From positions 1 to 7,240 of the forward strand of contig DATAYF010000266.1 in NCBI GenBank assembly GCA_036272735.1: 7,240 bases of DNA, written 5' to 3'. This document shows, piece after piece, positions 1 through 4,374 of the stretch; position 1 is the first letter of the stretch, and the number at the start of each line of letters is the position of its first letter. The position numbers and the translations under genes are program-made. Source of the stretch: DATAYF01 sp036272735. GTDB taxonomy: Bacteria; Chloroflexota; Ktedonobacteria; Ktedonobacterales; Ktedonobacteraceae. The notes under the pieces were generated by a model. That model was not told where the DNA came from. It saw nothing but the letters and a program-made list of their open reading frames with translations, and searched no databases.

Positions 1-207
1 CTGTTGCTCGTTGGTGTGACCATGCTTCAGGCTATGCTGGGCTGGATCCCGTTACTGGGGCTTGTTACCAGTTTTGGCCTTGGCCTGCTCTTTAATATTT
101 TGCGCTGGTCTATCGGGCTGTTATGGGTCTGGTTGATCGTGATGGCCTGGCTGAAGCCCGACTATCGCCTCCCATTCGTTGGCGATTGGGTGCAGCGCTT
201 CTTATAA
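1..207 (+). CDS. 3' end of a small membrane protein gene, possibly Tic20/DUF4870-like (partial)
   Basis: The reading frame is open from the first base of the window and stops with TAA at 205-207, so the true start lies upstream. The visible 68 residues form two hydrophobic segments, roughly residues 3-30 and 32-50, separated by a short Asn-Ile-Leu-Arg turn. They end in a polar tail with the pattern LKPDYRLPFVGDW. A hydrophobic helix followed by a Gly/Pro-Tyr-Arg-x-Pro-(F/I)-(I/V)-G tail is what Tic20/DUF4870-type integral membrane proteins usually end with. The match is short, so the family call is tentative. What is secure is that this is the C-terminal part of an integral membrane protein. 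The gene converges on the minus-strand gene ending at 290, and the two share the stem-loop at 230-271. The function is unknown. Confidence 0.6.
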   Translation: MLLVGVTMLQAMLGWIPLLGLVTSFGLGLLFNILRWSIGLLWVWLIVMAWLKPDYRLPFVGDWVQRFL

Positions 208-229
208 CGAGTAAACTAGTATAAGCACT

Positions 230-271
230 GGCTGGCACAGGTAGCATGATTTTAGTGTACCTGAGCCAGCC
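230..271. terminator. Stem-loop terminator between convergent genes
   Basis: Two 14-base arms at 230-243 and 258-271 are inverted repeats with a single mismatch (A237 opposite A264). They enclose a 14-base loop. The plus strand continues into an A/T-rich run (272-282), and the minus strand continues into a moderately T-rich stretch. The element sits exactly between a plus-strand stop (207) and a minus-strand stop (290), which is the position expected for a shared bidirectional terminator. Neither side carries a strong uninterrupted T-tract, so termination strength cannot be judged. Confidence 0.7.
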
Positions 272-289
272 AAATTTTATTTGTGGGTG

Positions 290-769
290 TTAGTGAATGC
301 CCTTGTAGAGTAGGCCGAGCGTGATCCCGAAGAGGAGATGGCGCAAGATGTTCTGCCAGAATGACTTCCAGGTGGCGAGCTTTGGCATCTCTCCACTTTT
401 GATGAGTGGGTGATACTTATCGACGAGTGGCATGAAGCTCCATACGCCCGTGACAAAGATTTCACCAAAAAGGGTTCCCCGCAACCAGTTCGGTCCCGGC
501 AAGAAGCGTTTGATGACGGCCGCGTAGACCTCGGCCAGCGCGACCCCGTTGAGCAGGTGGATCAACCAGGCGAGTATAAACCCACGGGTGGACTGTTTTT
601 TGCCCTCAATGATGCCTTCGATAAACTGTACATCGTTAAAATGATTGCTGGTGATGTATTTATCGGTCTCCATGGCAACGCTATAGACGAGAGTAGCAAG
701 CAAACCAACGGTGGCTGCTCGCGCCGGGTTCCAATGAGGATCGATGAGTTTCGTGAGCTTCTTATTCAT
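290..769 (-). CDS. Uncharacterised polytopic membrane protein, 159 aa
   Basis: I do not recognise a named family. The protein has a short basic N terminus followed by about four hydrophobic stretches at residues 17-33, 63-86, 98-115 and 139-155. This suggests a small four-helix inner-membrane protein. Between the first two helices is a polar loop rich in Lys, Glu and Asp (about 34-62). A His-Leu-Leu-x-Gly pattern (71-75) and the C-terminal HLLFGITLGLLY segment (144-155) look like packed Gly-containing helices. The start is ATG at 767-769, preceded by a modest AGG 5 bases upstream. It begins only 19 bases downstream of the DUF92 gene stop, so the two are probably co-transcribed. No catalytic residues are evident. 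It could be a scaffold or accessory partner for the DUF92 enzyme, but only gene order supports that. Confidence 0.72.
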   Translation of the reverse strand: MNKKLTKLIDPHWNPARAATVGLLATLVYSVAMETDKYITSNHFNDVQFIEGIIEGKKQSTRGFILAWLIHLLNGVALAEVYAAVIKRFLPGPNWLRGTLFGEIFVTGVWSFMPLVDKYHPLIKSGEMPKLATWKSFWQNILRHLLFGITLGLLYKGIH

Positions 770-788
770 AATAACCTGTATCTTTCTG

Positions 789-1712
789 TTATGCTTCTAT
801 CTTTATTCTACCAAAGGGTCGTTTGCTTATTTGTTGAAGCAGCATTGCTAGTAGACTGCCGACCAGCGTAGCTAGTAGATTGACGGCATCATTATTCATC
901 CAACGCCAGCCGCGTAACTGCCTGGTTGGCGTGCCGCAATTATGGATGCGCCGTTCGGTCTCTTTGTCGCACGCGGGACAGTAGTACATGGCCTGGATGG
1001 TCGCTCCGAGCAAACTGTCACCTAGACAGCCAAATAAGCCGCTAATTAGTGCGAGTAGTGGCATAGCTCGTGATGTACTCTTGCTGCGCTTGAGCAACCA
1101 GAAACAGGTTCCGAGCGCCAGTGAGCCCAGAGCGGCGGCTCCTGTACCTAGCGGTGTGATGCCACCGGAGGTGCCGGGCGTGGTGGGCTGGCCGGTGGTA
1201 ATCAGGCGTGGCTGCTGTGGGCTAAGCACGCCTAGCTCGGTGGCCCAGGTATCGCCGGTGGCGACCGCCAGCGCACCGACATACCCGGCCTCTAGCGTGT
1301 CGCGGAGCGCGCGAGAAGAACTGAGCCCGTGGCCTAGCGCGAGCAGTGTGGCGATGCCTCCGTTGGCGGCCACCTGTACCAGGTCGCGTTGTGATCCCTT
1401 GCTAAATTTATCACTGGCCGTCTGCTCTTTTTGGGCGCTTTTCCAGTGCGAGAGCAGGCTGGAGGAGACGAAAAAGAAGATGAGTGTCAGGCCCCAGGAC
1501 CAGCCACCAAGTCCGACGGTGGTTGTGCCTGTCGTGATAGCACCGACCACGCCGCTACTGGTCAGCGAGTGTCGTTTCCTGGCGACGATCCCTATACCAC
1601 TGCTAAAGAGCAAACCTGCCAATAACCTGAGTAGTGTGGGCGAGACGTTATCTTGCCCGATGGTTGTCTTGCGATATACTGTTGGCCATTGGTTTTGGGA
1701 AAAAAGTGCCAT
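789..1712 (-). CDS. DUF92 family membrane protein (VTE6/TMEM19-like, possible prenyl-phosphate kinase)
   Basis: This 307-residue protein carries the DUF92 signatures in order. They are a basic RKRHSLT turn after the first helix (45-51), QVAANGG (113-119), GDTWATELG (153-161), TTPGTSGGITPLGT (177-190), CLGDSLLGATIQ (229-240) and a WMNND motif (271-275). Hydrophobic helices surround these, giving a multi-spanning membrane protein of normal family length. A small Cys/His knuckle (C245, C248, H257, C259) precedes WMNND, as in many prokaryotic members. Plant VTE6 and a cyanobacterial homologue in this family act in phytyl-phosphate phosphorylation for isoprenoid salvage. A polyprenyl- or phytyl-phosphate kinase role here is inference from the family. 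The start ATG (1710-1712) has GAGG nine bases upstream, and a promoter lies at 1774-1802. The 159-residue membrane protein follows 19 bases downstream. Confidence 0.9.
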   Translation of the reverse strand: MALFSQNQWPTVYRKTTIGQDNVSPTLLRLLAGLLFSSGIGIVARKRHSLTSSGVVGAITTGTTTVGLGGWSWGLTLIFFFVSSSLLSHWKSAQKEQTASDKFSKGSQRDLVQVAANGGIATLLALGHGLSSSRALRDTLEAGYVGALAVATGDTWATELGVLSPQQPRLITTGQPTTPGTSGGITPLGTGAAALGSLALGTCFWLLKRSKSTSRAMPLLALISGLFGCLGDSLLGATIQAMYYCPACDKETERRIHNCGTPTRQLRGWRWMNNDAVNLLATLVGSLLAMLLQQISKRPFGRIKIEA

Positions 1713-1750
1713 CCTTTAGTACCTCAAATAATTTCTGTCCAATTTGTTAC

Positions 1751-1766
1751 ATAACGCACCTGTTAT
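1751..1766. promoter_or_regulatory. Operator-like dyad at the predicted start of the DUF92 transcript
   Basis: ATAAC (1751-1755) and GTTAT (1762-1766) form a perfect 5-base inverted repeat around six bases. A further half-site-like GTTAC abuts it at 1746-1750. The dyad begins about one base downstream of the predicted minus-strand transcription start (near 1767), where a repressor could block initiation. The arms are short and A/T-rich, so chance occurrence is quite possible. Confidence 0.25.
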
Positions 1767-1773
1767 CAGTTTA

Positions 1774-1802
1774 ATCATAAAGAAGGGAAAAGGTATAGGC
1801 AA
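1774..1802 (-). promoter_or_regulatory. Sigma-70-type promoter for the DUF92 gene pair
   Basis: On the minus strand there is a -35 box TTGCCT (1797-1802), a 17-base spacer and a -10 box TATGAT (1774-1779, five of six consensus matches). The predicted start near 1767 leaves a leader of about 55 bases before the ATG at 1712. The promoter lies between the resolvase stop and the DUF92 start, so the DUF92 pair need not rely on read-through from the resolvase gene. Confidence 0.55.
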
Positions 1803-1825
1803 GCTGGTCTGTTTATGGCATGCGT

Positions 1826-2287
1826 TCACGTGAGAAGGATGTACTCCTTGTCAAATTGCCAGTCGGGCAGCGCCTCTAACTCGATTTCGAGGCGCGGGTG
1901 GAGTGGGTCGATATGTTTGATAAGGTGCAGGTCCACGATGCGGTTATCGTTTAATCCCAGCCCTTCACAGAGGGCATCCTGTGTGATTTTGAGACCTCCA
2001 TCGAGGTCTCGTTTGAGGGGCGTGGTGAAATAAAAGTCCAGGAAAAGCGCCAGGTAGCTTTGTCGAAATGCTTCAAGTAGTGTATTATTCAAGAGACCCC
2101 GGCGTTCGAGCGTGTGCAGGTCGTTACGTACCTGGTGTTTGAAACGTCGAGCTATCGCTGTGGAGACGCGGTGTCCGTTGATGGTTGCGTATTGTTCGTT
2201 GATGCTTGGCGGAAGTGGCAATACAAGACGGAGCAGTGAAGGCTGGGAGACCGAGCCTTCGTGCTTGTTGGCGGGAAGGTCTTGCAT
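1826..2287 (-). CDS. RusA-family Holliday junction resolvase
   Basis: RusA enzymes are small dimeric nucleases that cut four-way DNA junctions symmetrically, using a cluster of acidic residues to bind Mg2+. From the chosen start this protein has 153 residues, longer than the roughly 120 of E. coli RusA because of an N-terminal tail of about 18 residues. It shows the family opening LPLPPSIN (23-30) and the catalytic pattern D94-x-D96-x3-K100 followed by D114. This spacing closely matches D70, D72, K76 and D91 of the E. coli enzyme. The Asn that usually follows the second Asp is Gly here. The start at 2285-2287 has a strong AGGAGA (2293-2298) five bases upstream and two promoters just behind it. 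An ATG at 2408-2410 in the same frame would lie upstream of both promoters and is rejected. No phage genes are visible nearby. Confidence 0.88.
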   Translation of the reverse strand: MQDLPANKHEGSVSQPSLLRLVLPLPPSINEQYATINGHRVSTAIARRFKHQVRNDLHTLERRGLLNNTLLEAFRQSYLALFLDFYFTTPLKRDLDGGLKITQDALCEGLGLNDNRIVDLHLIKHIDPLHPRLEIELEALPDWQFDKEYILLT

Positions 2288-2319
2288 GTTTTTCTCCTGT
2301 ATTATACAGTACTTTTGGC

Positions 2320-2364
2320 TCTTATAGTGTCTGTATTGTATCATATCAACGTGTCTTATAGTGT
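2320..2364. repeat. 11-base direct repeat spanning the two -10 boxes
   Basis: The sequence TCTTATAGTGT occurs at 2320-2330 and again at 2354-2364, 34 bases apart. On the minus strand each copy contains ACAC followed by a TATAAG -10 box. On the plus strand the second copy contains TATAGT (2357-2362), a possible but poorly supported -10 for the divergent zinc-ribbon gene. Apart from the -35 boxes, the rest of the 34-base units does not match. This looks like repeated promoter or factor-binding elements rather than a recent tandem duplication. Confidence 0.55.
2321..2349 (-). promoter_or_regulatory. Proximal promoter (P1) of the RusA-family gene
   Basis: Minus-strand -35 box TTGATA (2344-2349, five of six matches), 17-base spacer, and -10 box TATAAG (2321-2326, five of six). 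The predicted start near 2314 gives a leader of about 27 bases, which includes the AGGAGA ribosome-binding site at 2293-2298. Confidence 0.65.
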
Positions 2365-2383
2365 GAATCTTCGTCATTGCCAA
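2355..2383 (-). promoter_or_regulatory. Distal promoter (P2) of the RusA-family gene
   Basis: Minus-strand -35 box TTGGCA (2378-2383, five of six matches), 17-base spacer, and -10 box TATAAG (2355-2360). Its geometry is identical to P1, displaced by exactly 34 bases. Its predicted start near 2348 falls on the -35 box of P1, so the two would compete for polymerase. Confidence 0.5.
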
Positions 2384-2431
2384 GCGGCACAGAGCATAGC
2401 ACGCAGCCAAAAAGTGAGGTCTGGCGAAAGT

Positions 2432-2437
2432 GAGGAG
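2432..2437 (+). promoter_or_regulatory. Ribosome-binding site of the zinc-ribbon gene (start-deciding)
   Basis: GAGGAG ends five bases before GTG 2443 and eleven before ATG 2449. The spacing favours the GTG, although the two starts differ by only two residues. Confidence 0.7.
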
Positions 2438-2442
2438 CTATT

Positions 2443-4071
2443 GTGAGTATGTGTAACCACTGTGGGTTTCGGGCCCCAGATGGCGCACTCAATTGTCCGA
2501 AGTGTGGTGCGCCTCTCGCTAATAATGTAGATGATGGGTTCAACCCACGTTCAGGAGGGCAGGAGCAGCCTGAGATACCTGCTTGGCTAGAATCGCTAAG
2601 GGCAGGGGGGGAGCGTCCTGCTCCCACGCCGCAAAATCAATCAAATTTTTCTGCTGCTGATCTTATCGATGAGGGGACGGTACCGAGTTGGATGCGGGCT
2701 GAACGCGATATGTCCTCGATTTCTTCTGTTTCCGATGCTTTTAATGCCCTGCATCCTATCAGCGGCAATACTGGGAATACAGGGAACAATCAGCAGAGCA
2801 TTACCGCGCAGTCTTTAATTGATGAGCAGTCCTTGCCTTCATGGATGCGTGAAGGACAATCGTTCTCTGCGATTCCATCTTCGGGGTCTGGTTTCGACGC
2901 GTCGAACTTGGTTGATCCTGATGCTGTGCCGGACTGGATGAAGTCTTTACAACAATCTCAACAAGTACAGCAATCACCGTCGACGGAGGCGCAAGCCGTG
3001 CCACCCATGCAAAGGCCAGCAGCGGCGGAGCCTACGCCAGATTGGATGAAGTCGTTACAGCCGCAGTCGCCCGCGTTTGGCGCGCAGCCTGTGCCACCTA
3101 CGCCTATGCCTATGGAGCCTGCTGCTTCCGCCTCCCAGGGCTTTTCCGCTCGTGACCTGATCGATGAGCAATCTTTGCCCTCCTGGATGGCACCACAGGG
3201 CGGACAGCCAGCGGCACCGGGCAAAAATCAGCAGTCTAATTTGTTGTCCCCATCATCCTTAATTGATCAAGATGCTATTCCGTCCTGGATGCGTGAGGGA
3301 GGATTTTCGCCGCAGCAGGGAAGCGCCCAGCAACCCTGGTCACCACCTGCGCAACCAGTCCAGCCTGTTCAACCAATGGCTAACCAGAATGTTCCCGCGC
3401 AAAGTGGCCTTGCGGCTTCATCGTTTATTGATATGAATGCGCTGCCGACCTGGTTACGTTCCGAGGGCAATCAATCTTCTGGCGGGGCGAATGTGCAGCA
3501 GGAAAGCCCATCGCAGGCATTTCCGTACAATGGCCCACCACGCGTTGAGAATATGCGTGTGCCCAGCCGACCGCGTGGAGAAGTGCAAGCGAACAATGAG
3601 AGCAACGAGGTTGCGGCAAACGTTTTTGCTTCGATGATCGGAGTGGCGTCGTCGGCTCCGCAGTTCCCCCCAAACCCACCACAGTCGCAGCCGAACGCGC
3701 AGTATGGTCAGTATAATCAGGGGCCACAGGGTCCGCAAAATAATGCGAACGCGGCAGCCTATCAGCCGGGTCAGGGGCCAATACAGGGTATTCCCAACAC
3801 GCCATCACGTAATCCTGCTACTATGCAAGGTGGCGCGCCGATGCAGGGTATCCCGAACACGCCGCCCCAGGGGTATGCTGGCGGTGGCTATGGTGCTGCT
3901 TCCAACAACTACGCGGGTAATTCCATGAATAGTGGTATGCCTCAGCAGTATCAGCAAGCGCCGCAGGATGGGTATATACCTCCGGAGGTAGCGCCCTCGC
4001 AGTCTGACGAGCAGAAAAATGCGAAGAAGCGCGGTCTTGTCGATACACTGCTTGGTTGGCTTTTTCATTGA
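2443..4071 (+). CDS. Zinc-ribbon protein with eight P-x-W-(M/L) motifs and a hydrophobic C-terminal tail
   Basis: This 542-residue protein opens with a zinc ribbon (C4-x2-C7 and C18-x2-C21). A long low-complexity region rich in Pro, Gln, Ser, Asn and Ala follows, and is probably disordered. Embedded in it is a recurring motif of the form (L/F)-(I/V)-D-x3-(L/V/I)-P-x-W-(M/L)-(R/K). Full copies lie near residues 74-86, 125-137, 156-169, 239-250, 273-285 and 328-340. Shorter copies without the LID part lie at 45-51 and 198-205. The last twelve residues (GLVDTLLGWLFH) form a hydrophobic, probably helical tail after a basic patch (N526-R530). The layout suggests a scaffold that presents repeated short peptides to a partner, with the tail binding a membrane or protein. 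Zinc-ribbon proteins with similar W motifs are, to my knowledge, common in Chloroflexota but have no assigned function. Its stop codon lies within the palindrome at 4068-4134. Confidence 0.88.
   Translation: MSMCNHCGFRAPDGALNCPKCGAPLANNVDDGFNPRSGGQEQPEIPAWLESLRAGGERPAPTPQNQSNFSAADLIDEGTVPSWMRAERDMSSISSVSDAFNALHPISGNTGNTGNNQQSITAQSLIDEQSLPSWMREGQSFSAIPSSGSGFDASNLVDPDAVPDWMKSLQQSQQVQQSPSTEAQAVPPMQRPAAAEPTPDWMKSLQPQSPAFGAQPVPPTPMPMEPAASASQGFSARDLIDEQSLPSWMAPQGGQPAAPGKNQQSNLLSPSSLIDQDAIPSWMREGGFSPQQGSAQQPWSPPAQPVQPVQPMANQNVPAQSGLAASSFIDMNALPTWLRSEGNQSSGGANVQQESPSQAFPYNGPPRVENMRVPSRPRGEVQANNESNEVAANVFASMIGVASSAPQFPPNPPQSQPNAQYGQYNQGPQGPQNNANAAAYQPGQGPIQGIPNTPSRNPATMQGGAPMQGIPNTPPQGYAGGGYGAASNNYAGNSMNSGMPQQYQQAPQDGYIPPEVAPSQSDEQKNAKKRGLVDTLLGWLFH
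3784..3863 (+). repeat. 20-base direct repeat inside the zinc-ribbon gene
   Basis: Positions 3784-3803 and 3844-3863 match at 18 of 20 bases, exactly 60 bases apart, and both encode QGIPNTP in the same frame (residues 448-454 and 468-474). The two differences are synonymous (ATT/ATC and CCC/CCG). This is consistent with an older in-frame duplication kept by selection on the peptide. Confidence 0.7.
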
Positions 4072-4134
4072 GTTGGTATTCAGATAAAAGCCTGAGCGCA
4101 ACGCGCTCAGGCTTTTATCTGAATACCAACTCAA
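4068..4134. terminator. Perfect 32-bp inverted repeat with a bidirectional terminator core
   Basis: The arms at 4068-4099 and 4103-4134 are perfect reverse complements separated by three bases (AAC). The tip (4091-4112) is a 10-bp GC-rich stem flanked by AAAA on the left and TTTT on the right, the classic form of an intrinsic terminator that can act from either strand. The lower stem adds about 18 perfectly paired A/T-richer positions, and the left arm includes the TGA stop of the zinc-ribbon gene (4069-4071). A stem this long and perfect is unusual for a simple terminator. A role in transcript end formation is likely, and an origin by inverted duplication is possible. Confidence 0.8.
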
Positions 4135-4135
4135 C

Positions 4136-4160
4136 CTCCAATGAAGAAGGAACATTGGAG
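4136..4160. repeat. Small hairpin, candidate right end of the decayed TnpB element
   Basis: CTCCAATG (4136-4143) and CATTGGAG (4153-4160) are perfect 8-base inverted repeats around a nine-base loop. On the minus strand the hairpin begins 26 bases past the stop codon of the TnpB relic. IS200/IS605 elements carry a subterminal hairpin in that position. It starts two bases from the large palindrome. The assignment to a transposon end is inference from position and shape only. Confidence 0.4.
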
Positions 4161-4186
4161 ATGAGTACACAACCGTTATCCAAAAC

Positions 4187-4312
4187 TTACCCATTTATGG
4201 ACAAGCCATAACGGCGTTTGGTTCCTGCTTCAACGAACAACCTGCCTGGTTTCCCAGGTCTTACGTGATCTCCACATGCGTCAATTCCGGCGTAACTAGC
4301 CGTACTAGCAGT
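4187..4312 (-). pseudogene. tnpB: Relic of a TnpB (IS200/IS605 OrfB) C terminus
   Basis: Reading the minus strand from 4312 to a TAA at 4187-4189 gives 41 residues. They include TASYAGIDACGDHVRPG, then RLFVEAGTKRR, close to the stop. The pattern A-G-I-(N/D)-A-C-G-D-x-V-R-P followed by an E-A-G-T-K tail is typical of the extreme C terminus of TnpB/OrfB RNA-guided nucleases, just after the zinc ribbon and last catalytic Asp. Upstream of about 4312 the frame no longer resembles TnpB: the zinc-ribbon cysteines, the RuvC domain and any start codon are missing. This is therefore a truncated remnant and not a functional gene. Its orientation opposes both flanking genes. The DNA encoding this end of TnpB usually overlaps the guide (omega) RNA, so part of that scaffold could survive here. 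Confidence 0.72.
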
Positions 4313-4342
4313 GAATATAGCAGAAATAGTGCGATAAAGCAA

Positions 4343-4374
4343 GAGTAATAAATGTCCATACGGAGTAATAAATG
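4343..4374 (+). repeat. Duplicated ribosome-binding site and start codon
   Basis: GAGTAATAAATG occurs at 4343-4354 and at 4363-4374, 20 bases apart. The second copy, with GGAG (4362-4365) six bases before the ATG, is the start of the MutL-like gene. The first copy offers an ATG at 4352-4354 in a different frame that does not encode the protein. The upstream copy is preceded by AGAG rather than GGAG, so it should be the weaker site. Confidence 0.6.

Noticed and set aside
410..871. Plus-strand open frame of 153 codons
   Set aside because: Overlaps two minus-strand membrane-protein genes and crosses their junction. No recognisable domain.
988..1719. Plus-strand open frame of 243 codons
   Set aside because: It lies wholly antisense to the DUF92 gene, which has clear family motifs. 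Its translation is compositionally odd (Ser/Pro/Val-rich) and has no domain I recognise.
2301..2306. Perfect TATAAT on the minus strand close to the RusA-family start
   Set aside because: A start seven bases downstream would fall inside the ribosome-binding site, and there is no -35 box at 17 bases. Better promoters lie just upstream.
2288..2410. Longer RusA-family start at ATG 2408-2410
   Set aside because: The extension would include both predicted promoters and lacks family similarity. ATG 2285-2287 has a strong AGGAGA at good spacing.
3425..4194. Several minus-strand open frames opposite the zinc-ribbon gene
   Set aside because: Arg/His-rich shadows of a Pro/Gln-rich coding region. The one ending at 3805 runs through the palindrome and is in a different frame from the TnpB relic.
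4352..4354. Upstream ATG as start of the MutL-like gene
   Set aside because: It is in a different frame from the protein and has a weaker ribosome-binding site than ATG 4372.
4135..4371. Promoter for the MutL-like operon
   Set aside because: A promoter is expected after the terminator, but no -35/-10 pair with acceptable spacing was found. TATAGC at 4316-4321 lacks a matching -35 box.
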